From: Oscillospiraceae bacterium
Lineage (GTDB): Bacteria; Bacillota; Clostridia; Oscillospirales; Ruminococcaceae
DNA: 64,000 bases
Reading direction: 5' to 3'
NCBI GenBank assembly: GCA_017533485.1
Contig: JAFXIC010000020.1
Location: 58,567 to 122,566, forward strand
Positions 17,512 to 27,175 of this stretch are shown piece after piece. Numbering within the stretch: position 1 is the first letter of the stretch; each line of letters starts with the position of its first letter. The notes below the pieces were generated by a model. The model saw nothing but the letters and a program-made list of their open reading frames with translations. It ran no database searches and had not been told where the DNA came from. A program made the position numbers and the translations under genes.

Positions 17512-19095
17512 ATGGATTATAAGGAAAGCAAAAACCTGAATATCACATTCAAAAATGACGAGGCGGCTCAGGAAGTTATCGTCACGTTTGGCGGGATATT
17601 CCAAAAGCTGAGAAAGTATTTTGTACTCTGGTTTGCTGTGGCAGCGATTGCAGGTGTGCTTATGCTCGTCAGCGGCATCATCAGCAAGAACAGCCCCAAA
17701 ACCCCGGTAAGCGGACTTGTCAGCTTTACCTATAAGGGTGTTGAGAAGGGAAAGGCTCCTGACGGCTCAAAATTTGATTATAATTCCCTGCGCAGCCCTG
17801 CTGTCATCACCGACGCACTCAAGGAACTGAATTATCCCGAGAAAATGGTTGCCGGCGTGCGTGCAGGTATCCTGATTGAAGGTGTGATCCCTGCGGATGC
17901 GATCGACCGTATCACAACCTATAAGAGCGTATATGAAAATGTGACTTCCGGTGCGCTCTCGGCTGCACAGGCAATGCTGGATGTCACTTATTATCCGACC
18001 CAGTATGAGCTGAAATTCAACTATGCCGATCTTGGAATCAGCCGTTCGGAGGCTGCAAATATTCTGAATACCATGATGGAATGCTACCGGGATTATTTCT
18101 TCGAGGAATATGGATTTAACGAAGCACTCGGAAGCTCGGTTGCCGCACTGGACTATACCAATTATGACTATGCGGAAGCCATTGATATGTTCGATGATAC
18201 CCTGAGCACAATGTCTTCTTATGTTTCGAGTCTTTCTTCAGAGGATACCTCCAGATTCCGTTCGACTAAAACAGGTTATACGTTTGCCGACCTCAAAAAA
18301 GCAATTGCGTCGATCCGTGAAATGGATCTCGACATTCTCTCATCCTATATCACCGTTAACAATGTTACCAGAGATAAGGACAGACTCGTTGCATACTATC
18401 AGTATCGTATCGACAACCTGACCAGAAGCCAGACCGTCTACGAAGAAGAGCTTGCAACCATTACCGAGTCGATTGCACAGTATGAAAAAGACCAGATTAT
18501 CGTGTTCAGCGACGGAACCGAAGGTATGAACACCCAGTTCACCGAAGCTTCCGATCAGTATGATAAGATGGTCGCACAGAAGATTTCCGTTCAGAGCGAA
18601 CTTTCTTCGACCAAGCAGCGGATTGTATACTATCAGGAAAGAATCCGTTCGTTGAAGAGCAAATTGGTCGGTTCTACCGATAAGGTTCAGAAGGTGGAAG
18701 ATGAGCTGGTTCTGCTGAACGAAAAGGTCGACAAGATGATTACGCTGGTTAACGATACCGCTGATGACTATTATGAGAACGAGTCGCTTGCCGGCACATA
18801 TAATGTACTGGTTCCCGCAACCGCGTCCGTTGCAGCAACTTCGTTCAGTGCGGTTAAGTCAATTATTATTCCTGCGTTTATTGTCGAAGCATTGATTGTA
18901 GTGCTTTACCTCTGTGTCGTACTGTTCGAGGCAATCAAGGAACAGCACCTCGTCAACAGAAAGAAGAAGCTGGCGGCTGAGGGTGTCTGGACAGATGATG
19001 AATCGGAAGACGGCGAGGATGACGCTGATGACGAGAAAACAGTTGTACTCAGCAAAAAAGAAAAACGCGAGAAATCATCGAAAAAAGATTCGTAA
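17512..19095 (+). CDS. Wzz/YveK-like chain-length (polysaccharide co-polymerase) protein
   Basis: 527 aa. ATG 17512 follows GGAGGA at 17500-17505; two in-frame upstream ATGs (17473 and 17491) lack a site. There are two membrane segments, one at about residues 36-56 and one at about 447-470, bracketing a large outside region rich in heptad-like helices (about 230-430, several predicted coiled coils). The cytoplasmic tail is very acidic and then lysine-rich (EDDADDEKTVVLSKKEKREK). This is the topology of Wzz/CapA-type co-polymerases that set chain length. No tyrosine kinase (CapB/YwqD) lies beside it, so either the partner is elsewhere or none is used. It is the last gene of the locus and has its own promoter. 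Confidence 0.75.
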   Translation: MDYKESKNLNITFKNDEAAQEVIVTFGGIFQKLRKYFVLWFAVAAIAGVLMLVSGIISKNSPKTPVSGLVSFTYKGVEKGKAPDGSKFDYNSLRSPAVITDALKELNYPEKMVAGVRAGILIEGVIPADAIDRITTYKSVYENVTSGALSAAQAMLDVTYYPTQYELKFNYADLGISRSEAANILNTMMECYRDYFFEEYGFNEALGSSVAALDYTNYDYAEAIDMFDDTLSTMSSYVSSLSSEDTSRFRSTKTGYTFADLKKAIASIREMDLDILSSYITVNNVTRDKDRLVAYYQYRIDNLTRSQTVYEEELATITESIAQYEKDQIIVFSDGTEGMNTQFTEASDQYDKMVAQKISVQSELSSTKQRIVYYQERIRSLKSKLVGSTDKVQKVEDELVLLNEKVDKMITLVNDTADDYYENESLAGTYNVLVPATASVAATSFSAVKSIIIPAFIVEALIVVLYLCVVLFEAIKEQHLVNRKKKLAAEGVWTDDESEDGEDDADDEKTVVLSKKEKREKSSKKDS

Positions 19096-19148
19096 TTTCT
19101 GAAAAACATACCTGATGCCATAAGGCGGATCGTCCTATAGAAGTATTA

Positions 19149-19185
19149 CAAAGCCACTTTTGATATTGTGTCAAAAGTGGCTTTG
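19149..19185 (+). terminator. Perfect 15-bp stem-loop after the polysaccharide locus
   Basis: CAAAGCCACTTTTGA (19149-19163) and its exact reverse complement (19171-19185) flank a 7-base loop. There is no clear U-tract on either strand, so it may terminate weakly or act as a 3' end stabiliser. It separates the polysaccharide locus from gltX. Confidence 0.5.
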
Positions 19186-19239
19186 CGTTACGGATGGCAT
19201 TTCGCTTACGCACCGGGTCTGTTTTCTTGTGTGGGAATA

Positions 19240-19268
19240 TTGACAAAAACGAGAAAATGTGGTACGCT
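19240..19268 (+). promoter_or_regulatory. Probable gltX promoter
   Basis: TTGACA (19240-19245), a 17-base spacer and an extended -10 TGG-TACGCT (hexamer 19263-19268). The -10 hexamer is weak but the perfect -35 and TG element make it likely. Confidence 0.6.
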
Positions 19269-19310
19269 ATTGGGAGAGTTGTTTTGGAATGGAAAGGAGC
19301 ATTTTTTATC

Positions 19311-20951
19311 ATGGATTATCAAGCACTCGCAGCATTGCTGTTCCCCGATATCACAAAGAGCATTGCGGATTATGAAACGATGTATCCGCCGAGGGACCTG
19401 CCGGAGGGCGCGGTCGTGACACGAATCGCACCAAGCCCGACAGGATTTGTACATCTCGGAAATCTCTATAATGCAATCGGTGAGCGACTGGCGCGCCAGA
19501 CAAACGGCGTGTTCTATCTTCGGATTGAGGATACCGACCAGAAGCGTGAGGTCGAGGGCGCAGTCGAAGCTGTCATTGATGCGATGAATTTCTATGGCGT
19601 AAAATTTGATGAAGGCGCAACCGTGGACGGGGAAACCGGCGCCTACGGTCCCTATCGTCAGCGCCAGCGCAAGGAGCTCTATCAGACGATTGCAAAATCA
19701 CTGGTCGTGCGCGGACTGGCATACCCCTGTTTTTGTACGGAGGAACAGCTCTCCGCAATGCGCGATGAACAGATGGCAAATAAAGAGAATATCGGCTATT
19801 ACGGAAAATATGCCGCTTGTCGGGACATGAGCCTTGCAGAAATCGAAGCAAAGCTTTCTGCTGGGTTGCCCTGGGTACTGCGGTTCCGTTCTTCCGGTGA
19901 TGCGGAACGTATGATTCCGGTACAGGACGGTATTCGCGGTGAGCTGCACGTACAGGAGAATTATACCGATTTTGTCCTGCTGAAATCCGACGGCATTCCG
20001 ACCTACCACTTCGCGCATGTTTGTGACGACCACTTTATGCGGACAACCCATGTCATTCGTGATGAGTCGTGGCTTGCGACACTCCCGATTCATGTCCAGA
20101 TGTTCGATACGCTCGGCTGGACACGCCCTGTCTACTGCCATACGGCAACGCTGATGAAGATGGACGGCGAGTCGAAGCGAAAGCTCTCGAAGCGTAAGGA
20201 TCCGGAGCTTGCACTCTCTTATTATCGTGCGGAGGGATTTCCGCCGGAGGCAGTATGGCTCTATCTGCTGACCGTGCTGAACAGCAACTTCGAGGAATGG
20301 CATCTCGCAAATCCGGACGCTGATTCGCGTGCATTTACATTCTCGCTGGAAAAGATGAGCAGCTCGGGTGCACTCTTTGACCTCGCAAAGCTCGATAATA
20401 TCGCAAAAGATTATCTCTCCCGCCAGTCGGCGGATATGGTTTATACAGGTCTGCTCGAATGGGCGAAGACCTATGATTCCGCGCTCGCGGCACGCATGGA
20501 AGCAGATCCGGAATTCTTCCGCGGTGCGATTTCCGTCGGCAGAGGCGGCGATAAGCCGAGAAAAGACTACGGAAGCTGGGCACAGGCAGCAAAATTCCTT
20601 TCGTTCTATGACAGCGAAACCTTTGTACGCGAGGACGAATGTCCGGAGAGAATCTCGCCGGAGGATAAAAAGGCAATTCTCGAACGATATCTCAATACCC
20701 TGGATTTTGCGGATACCCCCGAAGCATGGTTCGGAAAGGTGAAGGAAATTACCGAAGAAATGGGGTATGCGGTTCAGGTCAAGAAGTTCAAGAAGAATCC
20801 GGAGGAATATAAGGGCAGTATTGTGGATGTCAGCAACCTGATTCGAGTTGCACTGACGGGAAGACAGAATTCGCCTGATCTCTGGGAAATCAGCCGTGTA
20901 CTCGGAGAGGCGGAAACCCGCCGCCGTATCCGGGAATATCAGGAATCATAA
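19311..20951 (+). CDS. gltX: Glutamyl-tRNA synthetase
   Basis: 546 aa. ATG 19311 has AAAGGAG about 11 bases upstream; the frame is open back to 19194 but that part would lie over the promoter. The class I signatures are present: PSPTGFVHLGNLYNA (HLGN at residues 48-51) and the KMSKS-type KLSKR at 291-295. The enzyme charges tRNA-Glu (possibly also tRNA-Gln, if the cell uses the amidotransferase route). It is longer than the common 480-500 aa form and matches the longer clostridial form with an N-terminal extension before the HIGH-like motif. It ends TAATG, so its stop overlaps an ATG of the following frame, but pyrE probably starts 24 bases further on. Confidence 0.95.
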   Translation: MDYQALAALLFPDITKSIADYETMYPPRDLPEGAVVTRIAPSPTGFVHLGNLYNAIGERLARQTNGVFYLRIEDTDQKREVEGAVEAVIDAMNFYGVKFDEGATVDGETGAYGPYRQRQRKELYQTIAKSLVVRGLAYPCFCTEEQLSAMRDEQMANKENIGYYGKYAACRDMSLAEIEAKLSAGLPWVLRFRSSGDAERMIPVQDGIRGELHVQENYTDFVLLKSDGIPTYHFAHVCDDHFMRTTHVIRDESWLATLPIHVQMFDTLGWTRPVYCHTATLMKMDGESKRKLSKRKDPELALSYYRAEGFPPEAVWLYLLTVLNSNFEEWHLANPDADSRAFTFSLEKMSSSGALFDLAKLDNIAKDYLSRQSADMVYTGLLEWAKTYDSALAARMEADPEFFRGAISVGRGGDKPRKDYGSWAQAAKFLSFYDSETFVREDECPERISPEDKKAILERYLNTLDFADTPEAWFGKVKEITEEMGYAVQVKKFKKNPEEYKGSIVDVSNLIRVALTGRQNSPDLWEISRVLGEAETRRRIREYQES

Positions 20952-20974
20952 TGCAGAAGGCGGAGGAAAGTATC

Positions 20975-21631
20975 ATGACCTACAAGGAAGAATTTATTCG
21001 TTTTATGGCGGAATGCGGTGTACTGACATTCGGTGATTTTACACTCAAGAGCGGCAGAAAAGCCCCCTATTTCATCAACACGGGAAACTATAAGACCGGA
21101 AAACAGCTCTGCCGGCTGGGAGAATACTATGCGGCTTGTATGCAGGAGCATGGGATTCAGGCAGATGTGCTGTTCGGACCGGCATATAAGGGCATTCCGC
21201 TCGCAGCAGCAGCGTCCATCGCACTCTGGAAGAACCATGGTGTCGAAGTCGGTTATGCCTATGACCGTAAGGAGGTCAAGGATCATGGCGAGGGTGGTAT
21301 GATTGTCGGCTCGAAGCTGGAGGATGGTACAAAGGTTGTGCTGATTGAAGATGTTATGACATCGGGAAAGGCACTCAGAGAAGTCCATCCGAAGCTGAAA
21401 TCCGTTGCGAATGTCGATATTGCCGGCATGATTATTACCGTAGACCGTCAGGAGCGCGGACTCCAGAGCGAGAAATCTGCGGTACAGGAAGTTAAGGCAG
21501 AATTCGGCATTGATGTTTATTCGATTGTAACGATGAGCGATATTATCGACGCGATCGAACATGATGTCGTAGACGGAAAGGCATATCTGCCGCAGATGTG
21601 CGCATATCGCGAGCAGTATGGCGTGATCTGA
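20975..21631 (+). CDS. pyrE: Orotate phosphoribosyltransferase
   Basis: 218 aa. ATG 20975 has GGAGG at 20962-20966; the ATG at 20951 overlaps the gltX stop but has no site. FTLKSGRKAPYFINTGNYKT (about residues 21-40) binds orotate. VLIEDVMTSGKA (about 122-133) is the PRPP-binding motif. It makes OMP from orotate and PRPP in pyrimidine synthesis. No other pyr gene is adjacent, so pyrE is probably cotranscribed with gltX only. Confidence 0.95.
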   Translation: MTYKEEFIRFMAECGVLTFGDFTLKSGRKAPYFINTGNYKTGKQLCRLGEYYAACMQEHGIQADVLFGPAYKGIPLAAAASIALWKNHGVEVGYAYDRKEVKDHGEGGMIVGSKLEDGTKVVLIEDVMTSGKALREVHPKLKSVANVDIAGMIITVDRQERGLQSEKSAVQEVKAEFGIDVYSIVTMSDIIDAIEHDVVDGKAYLPQMCAYREQYGVI

Positions 21632-21723
21632 ACCACAGTTGGAAAAGATGTGAAAAATGCAGCGGAAAGCCGGAAGCGAAATTGTGCAGGGTGCGAAAAA
21701 ATGATGTCGCGGCACGAAAAGAC

Positions 21724-21752
21724 TTGCATTTTTTACGGAAATGTGGTAAAAT
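21724..21752 (+). promoter_or_regulatory. Promoter of the rimP-nusA-infB operon
   Basis: TTGCAT (21724-21729), 17-base spacer, TAAAAT (21747-21752) with an extended TGG. Predicted start near 21759, only about 15 bases before a terminator-like hairpin. Confidence 0.7.
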
Positions 21753-21772
21753 ATAACACGTAATGATGATAG

Positions 21773-21806
21773 AAAGAAAGACCGGAAACCCTCCGGTCTT
21801 TCTTTT
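21773..21806 (+). terminator. Terminator-like hairpin in the rimP leader (pyrE terminator or attenuator)
   Basis: AAAGAAAGACCGGA (21773-21786) pairs with TCCGGTCTTTCTTT (21792-21805) over a 5-base loop; the 3' arm ends in a run of four U. It could end the gltX-pyrE transcript. Because the predicted rimP promoter lies upstream of it, it could also attenuate the nusA-infB operon. Confidence 0.7.
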
Positions 21807-21834
21807 ATGTCAAAGAGAATGCAAAGGAGCCGCC

Positions 21835-22350
21835 ATGAAAATTAAAAAGTTTGGCAACACCGAAAGCCGCGTGTACGAGATGGTACAGCCGATTGCCGAG
21901 GAGCAGGGGCTGATTGTCTGGGATGTGCGGTTTGAGAAGGAAGGCGCGATGTGGTATCTGCGCGTATTTCTCGACCATATGGACAGACCGGTGAATATCA
22001 CCGACTGTGAAAAGGTGACGCGTCCGCTCAATAAGCTGCTGGACGAAACCGACCCGATTGCCCAGACCTATACGCTGGAAGTCGGTTCGGCAGGTCTCGA
22101 ACGGGAACTGATTCGGGAAACCCATTTTGATGCCTGTGAGGGAAGTAAGGTACGGGTACGCTGTATCCGCCCCCTCGAAACAGGTGAACGCGAAATTGTC
22201 GGTATGCTTTGCGGCTGTGACCGCGAAAATATCACGGTCTCCGTCGGAGAACAGGAAATTACGCTGCCGCTCAGTCAGGCAGCATTCGTCCGCCTTGCCG
22301 ATTTCGATGAGGAAGAGGTCAGCCGCGCAGAACGCGGTGAGACGGAATAA
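21835..22350 (+). CDS. rimP: Ribosome maturation factor RimP
   Basis: 171 aa. ATG 21835 with AAAGGAG at 21823-21829; an in-frame ATG at 21763 would place the terminator hairpin inside the coding region and is less likely. The RimP N-terminal domain carries GLIVWDVRFEKEGAMWYLRV and the link element VGSAGLERELI (about residues 84-94); the SH3-like C-terminal domain follows. RimP binds the 30S subunit and is needed for its assembly. It stands first in the standard rimP-nusA-infB-rbfA order, 39 bases before nusA. Confidence 0.93.
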   Translation: MKIKKFGNTESRVYEMVQPIAEEQGLIVWDVRFEKEGAMWYLRVFLDHMDRPVNITDCEKVTRPLNKLLDETDPIAQTYTLEVGSAGLERELIRETHFDACEGSKVRVRCIRPLETGEREIVGMLCGCDRENITVSVGEQEITLPLSQAAFVRLADFDEEEVSRAERGETE

Positions 22351-22389
22351 CCGAAACGGATTACAGATTACGAGAGGAGTACTTGAATC

Positions 22390-23505
22390 ATGAACGAAGG
22401 GTTCTTTGAAGCACTCGCCGCTTTGCAGTGCGAGAACAGCGTGGAGCAGGCTTTGTTGGTGGAAAAGGTCGAAACAGCAATGCTGAAGGCAGCCAAAAAA
22501 GCGTATCCGTATGCGGAGGAGGATGATATCCGTGTGGAGATCAATCCCGCTACCCATCAGTTTGATATTTACATGAAGAAATGTGTCGTCAGCGGCCAGC
22601 CGCTGACTGCATATGAGGTCGGGATGGAGGAAGCAAAGCTTCGGGATCCGGATTGTGAAGAAGGGGATCTTGTGGAATGTCCGCTCGATCCGGCGGAATT
22701 CGGAAGAAGTATTGCACAGTTCGCAAAACAGACCATCCGCGGCGACCTCCGTACCATTAACCGCATCCAGATGATGGAGAAGTTCGAGTCGAAGGAAAAA
22801 CAGATCATTACGGTAAAGGTCACACAGGTCGAACCCGGCAGAGGTACCGTAACAGTTGAATATGATAAAACCGAGCTCTATCTCTCGCGGAATGAACAGA
22901 TTCCGGGCGAAACACTGACGGAAGGTCAGATGGTAAAGGTCTATGTCACCGGAATCGTCAATAAGGAAAAGAAACCGATTGTCCGGATCTCCCGTATCGA
23001 CAGAGGTCTGGTCAGCAGACTGTTCGAACTCGCGGTACCGGAAATCAGCGACGGTACGGTTGAGATTCGTGCCATCGCAAGAGAAGCCGGCTTCCGTTCG
23101 AAGGTTGCCGTCTGTTCCGTCAATTCGAATGTCGATGCAGTCGGCGCTTGTATCGGCCCGCATCGTTCGAGAATTGAATCTGTGGTAAAGGAGCTGCACG
23201 GCGAGAAAATCGACATCATCCCGTATTCGGATGATCCGGCAGAATTCATTACCCGTGCGCTGGCGCCGGCAACCGTCATCTCTACCACACTGGCTGAGGA
23301 TGACAGCCGTACCGCAACGGTGATTGTCCCGAATCAGTACCTCTCGCTTGCAATCGGCAACAGAGGTCAGAATGCAAAGCTTGCCGCAAAGCTGACGGGA
23401 TATAAGATTAATATTAAGCCGGAATATCCGGCTGTGGAAGAATCTGAGGCAGAGGACGCGGAAGATGAAGTGATTGAAATTGCCGGTGAGGCAGCTGCGG
23501 AATAA
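22390..23505 (+). CDS. nusA: Transcription termination/antitermination factor NusA
   Basis: 371 aa, ATG 22390 after AGAGGAG. Order of domains: N-terminal polymerase-binding domain (about residues 1-125), S1 domain beginning near VKVTQVEPGRGTVTVEY (about 140-205), then two KH domains with REAGFRSKVAVCS, GACIGPHRSRI and SLAIGNRGQNAKLAAKLTGY (about 230-350). Length is typical of Firmicute NusA without the acidic repeats found in Proteobacteria. It controls RNA polymerase pausing, termination and rRNA antitermination. As the operon product that acts on transcription, it is also a candidate for acting on the hairpin in the operon leader. Confidence 0.95.
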   Translation: MNEGFFEALAALQCENSVEQALLVEKVETAMLKAAKKAYPYAEEDDIRVEINPATHQFDIYMKKCVVSGQPLTAYEVGMEEAKLRDPDCEEGDLVECPLDPAEFGRSIAQFAKQTIRGDLRTINRIQMMEKFESKEKQIITVKVTQVEPGRGTVTVEYDKTELYLSRNEQIPGETLTEGQMVKVYVTGIVNKEKKPIVRISRIDRGLVSRLFELAVPEISDGTVEIRAIAREAGFRSKVAVCSVNSNVDAVGACIGPHRSRIESVVKELHGEKIDIIPYSDDPAEFITRALAPATVISTTLAEDDSRTATVIVPNQYLSLAIGNRGQNAKLAAKLTGYKINIKPEYPAVEESEAEDAEDEVIEIAGEAAAE

Positions 23506-23540
23506 TCGTTCCGAGGAATTTGAGAAAGGAGCGATGCAGC

Positions 23541-23825
23541 ATGACACCGAAGAAAATACCGATGCGGATGTGTCTGGGCTGCGGTGAGATGAAGCCGAAG
23601 CGCGAGCTGATCCGCGTCGTGAAACAGCCCGATGGTGCGATTTGTCTGGACGTTACAGGCAAAAAATCAGGCCGCGGTGCATATATTTGTCCGCAGACGG
23701 AATGTCTCGAAAAGGCACAGAAAGCCCGCCGGCTCGAAAAAACATTTTCCTGTCAGATTTCCGGGGAAGTGTATGCGGCACTCCGTACGGCAATGCAGGA
23801 AGCGGAGGGAAATCAAAATGGCTGA
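23541..23825 (+). CDS. ylxR: YlxR (DUF448) RNA-binding protein
   Basis: 94 aa, ATG 23541 with AAAGGAG at 23525-23531. The start KIPMRMCLGCGEMKPKRELI and the later KKSGRGAYICPQTECLEKA are the family signature (MRxCxGCR and GRGAY(I/V)C). Family members are small basic RNA-binding proteins encoded between nusA and infB; in Bacillus the protein has been linked to RNase P. Its end overlaps the start of ylxQ by 8 bases, which suggests coupled translation. Confidence 0.92.
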   Translation: MTPKKIPMRMCLGCGEMKPKRELIRVVKQPDGAICLDVTGKKSGRGAYICPQTECLEKAQKARRLEKTFSCQISGEVYAALRTAMQEAEGNQNG

Positions 23826-24141
23826 GGTGCTTCCGCAGCGTGTGATTTCACTGCTTACGATATGCAGACGCGCCGGAAAGCTGCTGCTGGGATTTGACGC
23901 AGTCAAGGATGCGGCAGCGCGTGGTCAGGTCATGTGTATTCTGCTTGCGGCAGATATTTCTCCGAAAACAGAAAAAGAAATCTGTTTTTGCTGTCGGGAG
24001 GTGCCGACACGTAAGCTCGATCTGACAATGGATGCGCTTGCGATGTATTTCCGGAAACGAACCGCCGTATTCGGCGTATGTGATTCGGGCTTTTCCGGCA
24101 AGCTGCTGGAGCTGCTGCCCGAGAAAACGAATGATGCGTAA
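23818..24141 (+). CDS. ylxQ: L7Ae-family ribosomal protein YlxQ
   Basis: 107 aa. ATG 23818 has GGAGGG at 23804-23809 inside the end of ylxR. ISLLTICRRAGKLLLGFDAV (about residues 9-28) and the following K-turn binding surface (ILLAADISPKTEKE) match the L7Ae/L30e fold. Such proteins bind kink-turn RNA. It is a standard member of the nusA-infB operon in Firmicutes. The C-terminal KRTAVFGVCDSGFSGKLLE is the usual family end. Confidence 0.9.
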   Translation: MAEVLPQRVISLLTICRRAGKLLLGFDAVKDAAARGQVMCILLAADISPKTEKEICFCCREVPTRKLDLTMDALAMYFRKRTAVFGVCDSGFSGKLLELLPEKTNDA

Positions 24142-24210
24142 ACCTTATGAAAATTCCGTGCAACAGGAGTTTTTATAAGTTCCGTTTAAAAACCGAAGGG
24201 GGTATTGCCT

Positions 24211-27087
24211 ATGCCAACAACAAAGGTTAAGCTCAGTGATTTTGCGAGAGATCTCAATCTCTCTGCACAGGATTTGGCGGATCAGCTCAAGGAGCTGGAC
24301 GGCAAAAGCCGTAAGCCCTCTGCCAGCATTACCGACGCAGAAATGAATTATCTGCTCGAAAAATGTTCGCAGAGTCAGCAGGTAGAAAATTTTGATCAGT
24401 ATTTTGCGAATCGCGGTACGGCTGTACATCATGCAGCAGAGGAAGAAAAGACTGCTGCCGCAAAGCCGACTGCCGTAAAACCGCAGCGTGTCGAAAAAAC
24501 CGAAAAGCCCGCAAAGGCAGAAAAAACACCGAAGAAAACAGCAGAACCGAAGAAAGCTGACGAGCCGAAAAAGGCAAAGTCTGAAGTACGGGAAACGCCT
24601 GTCGCAGTACAGGAGTCCGCTGAGCAGACCAGACCGCAGCCCGAACAGCCAAAAACTGCTGCCGCTCCGGAAACTGCCGCATCCGCGGCTTCTGCGCCTG
24701 CTGCCGCAGAAGCACCGGAAAAACCGCGTGTACTGACCGCGGCTATGATTGAACAGCGTGCAAGAGAAAAGGCTGCGTTCTACGAAAAACAGCAGCAGGA
24801 AAAGGCTGCAAAGAACCGCGAACGCCGTGCACAGCAGGAAAAGGAAAAACAACTGCGTGCCGCACAAAAGGCTGCTGCCGAAAAAGCACAGGCGGAAAAG
24901 GAACGGGCAGAAAAGGAACGTGCTGCTGCACAGAAGGCTGCTGAGGAAAAGGCAGCGGCTGCAAAGCAGGCTGCTGCTGTCAAGCCGCAGGAAAAGCCTG
25001 TGATGCAGAAAACGCCGAAGAAGCCTGCGAAAGCACAGGAACGCGGCGAAAAGGCAAAGCTTCAGGTCGATTTTGCGTCCACAAAGGAAGTCCAGCCCAG
25101 CCAGCAGCGTCATACGGTTGATACGCGCGGAACCTATGTGGATCTCGATAAGTATAATGAACGCTATGAGCAGATCGCACCGCAGGGCAGAGGCGGAAAG
25201 AATGACCACCTCTCCGCGAAGAAACAGAAAATTACCCAGAAGTCCCAGCAGAGAAATCGTCAGCAGCATTCCGGTAAGATGCGCGAGTCGGAGGCAGAAA
25301 AGCTGAAGCGTTTAGAGCTTGAGCGTGCAAGAAAACAGCAGCTCAAGGTCATGATTCCCGATGTGATTGTCGTCAGCGAGCTTGCATCCCGTCTGAAAGT
25401 TCAGGTGCGCGATGTCATGAAAAAGCTGATGGGACTCGGCGTTATGGCAACCATCAACGAAGAAATTGACTTCGATACCGCATCTCTGGTCGCTGAAGAA
25501 CTGGGTGCAAAGGTCGAACACGAGGTTATTGTCACCATCGAGGAGCGTCTCATTACCGATGAGGAAGATCCGGAGGAAATGCTGGAAGAGCGTTGTCCGG
25601 TCGTCGTCGTTATGGGTCACGTTGACCATGGTAAGACTTCGATTCTCGACTGCATCCGCCATGCGAACGTCACCGCGTCCGAGGCGGGCGGTATTACCCA
25701 GCATATCGGTGCATATCAGGTCAAGCATGACGGAAAGACCATCACGTTCTTAGATACCCCCGGACATGAAGCATTCACATCCATGCGTGCGCGCGGCGCG
25801 AATATCACGGATATCGCAATCCTCGTTGTCGCAGCGGATGACGGTATCATGCCGCAGACGATTGAATCCATCCACCATGCAAAGGCGGCAGGCGTTTCGA
25901 TTATTGTCGCAATCAATAAAATGGATAAGGAAGGCGCAAACCCTGAGCGCATCAAGCAGCAGCTGACCGAGCATGAGCTGGTCTGTGAAGAGTGGGGCGG
26001 CGACACGATCTGTGTACCGGTTTCCGCAAAGACCGGTATGGGTATTGATGAACTGCTGGAGAATGTACTGCTGGTATCGGAGGTCAGAGAGCTGAAAGCA
26101 AATCCGAACCGCCGTGCAAAGGGTACTGTCATCGAGGCGCGGCTTGACAAGGGACGCGGCCCGATCGCTACGATTCTTGTCCAGAACGGTACGCTCCATA
26201 CGGGTGATGTCATCATCGCAGGTACTGCTGTCGGTAAGGTGCGTGTTATGACGAACCATAAGGGCAAGGTCGTGAAAGAAGCAGGTCCTTCCGTACCTGT
26301 GGAAATCACCGGTCTCGCAGAAGTTCCCAGTGCCGGCGATATCTTCAATGCCGTAGAAGACGAGCGTCTGGCAAGAGAACTGGTGGAACAGAGAAAGCAT
26401 GAAGCGAAGGAAGAACAGTTCCGTTCGTATCATAAGGTTACGCTCGATAATCTGTTCTCACAGATTGCCGAGGGTGAGATGAAGGAGCTTGCGCTTATCG
26501 TCAAGGCAGACGTACAGGGCTCTGTCGAAGCGGTTACACAGTCGCTGGAGCGGCTTACAAACGAGGAAGTCCGCGTCAAGGTCATTCACGGTGCGGTCGG
26601 TGCAATCTCCGAGAGCGATGTCATGCTCGCAACCGCGTCCAATGCAATTATCGTCGGATTCAATGTCCGTCCGATGCCTGTTGCAGCAGAAACCGCAGCG
26701 CGTGACGGTGTCGATATCCGTCTCTACCGCATCATCTATGATGCAATCGAGGAAATCACAACCGCAATGAAGGGTATGCTGGCACCGAAATTCCGCGAAA
26801 TCCAGAACGCACGCGTGGAAGTCCGTCAGGTCTGGCGCATCAACGGCAGAACGGCAGCAGGCTGTTATGTCCTCGACGGAAAGGTAAACCGCAACTGTCA
26901 GATTCGTGTTGTACGCGACGGTATTATTGTAGCGGACGATAAGATTGATTCCCTGCGCCGTTTCAAGGATGATGTCAAGGAAGTTGCAAGCGGCTATGAA
27001 TGCGGTGTATCGCTCGAAAAATATGCGGACATCAAGGAAGGCGATATTCTCGAAGCCTATACCATCGAGGAATACCGCGAGTCATAA
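24211..27087 (+). CDS. infB: Translation initiation factor IF-2
   Basis: 958 aa. ATG 24211 follows GAAGGGGG at 24195-24202. The N-terminal IF2_N element ([20 protein letters not shown]) starts the protein, followed by a long low-complexity Lys/Ala/Glu region (about residues 80-290) that is probably a flexible highly charged helix. The GTPase domain has GHVDHGKT (469-476), DTPGHE (515-520) and NKMD (569-572), then the two beta-barrel domains and the C-terminal fMet-tRNA-binding domain. IF-2 brings initiator tRNA to the 30S subunit. The alanine/lysine-rich part is longer than in B. subtilis (716 aa), similar to other Clostridia. The DNA there is a GCA/AAG-rich near-repeat. Confidence 0.97.
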   Translation: MPTTKVKLSDFARDLNLSAQDLADQLKELDGKSRKPSASITDAEMNYLLEKCSQSQQVENFDQYFANRGTAVHHAAEEEKTAAAKPTAVKPQRVEKTEKPAKAEKTPKKTAEPKKADEPKKAKSEVRETPVAVQESAEQTRPQPEQPKTAAAPETAASAASAPAAAEAPEKPRVLTAAMIEQRAREKAAFYEKQQQEKAAKNRERRAQQEKEKQLRAAQKAAAEKAQAEKERAEKERAAAQKAAEEKAAAAKQAAAVKPQEKPVMQKTPKKPAKAQERGEKAKLQVDFASTKEVQPSQQRHTVDTRGTYVDLDKYNERYEQIAPQGRGGKNDHLSAKKQKITQKSQQRNRQQHSGKMRESEAEKLKRLELERARKQQLKVMIPDVIVVSELASRLKVQVRDVMKKLMGLGVMATINEEIDFDTASLVAEELGAKVEHEVIVTIEERLITDEEDPEEMLEERCPVVVVMGHVDHGKTSILDCIRHANVTASEAGGITQHIGAYQVKHDGKTITFLDTPGHEAFTSMRARGANITDIAILVVAADDGIMPQTIESIHHAKAAGVSIIVAINKMDKEGANPERIKQQLTEHELVCEEWGGDTICVPVSAKTGMGIDELLENVLLVSEVRELKANPNRRAKGTVIEARLDKGRGPIATILVQNGTLHTGDVIIAGTAVGKVRVMTNHKGKVVKEAGPSVPVEITGLAEVPSAGDIFNAVEDERLARELVEQRKHEAKEEQFRSYHKVTLDNLFSQIAEGEMKELALIVKADVQGSVEAVTQSLERLTNEEVRVKVIHGAVGAISESDVMLATASNAIIVGFNVRPMPVAAETAARDGVDIRLYRIIYDAIEEITTAMKGMLAPKFREIQNARVEVRQVWRINGRTAAGCYVLDGKVNRNCQIRVVRDGIIVADDKIDSLRRFKDDVKEVASGYECGVSLEKYADIKEGDILEAYTIEEYRES

Positions 27088-27175
27088 GACTTGAAATCCG
27101 GCAGTCCAAAAGCGGACTCCGGTTATAAAATCTGCAATGCGGAACCACATTCCGCAGAATGAAGGAGGAACAATG

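Noticed and set aside
20951-20975. pyrE start at the ATG overlapping the gltX stop
   Set aside because: The second ATG has GGAGG at the right distance; the first has none.
21763-21835. Longer RimP starting at 21763
   Set aside because: It would code through a terminator hairpin and has no ribosome site; ATG 21835 has a good one.
24440-25080. Repeat element or inserted sequence in infB
   Set aside because: It is the low-complexity Lys/Ala/Glu linker common in IF-2; the frame is unbroken.
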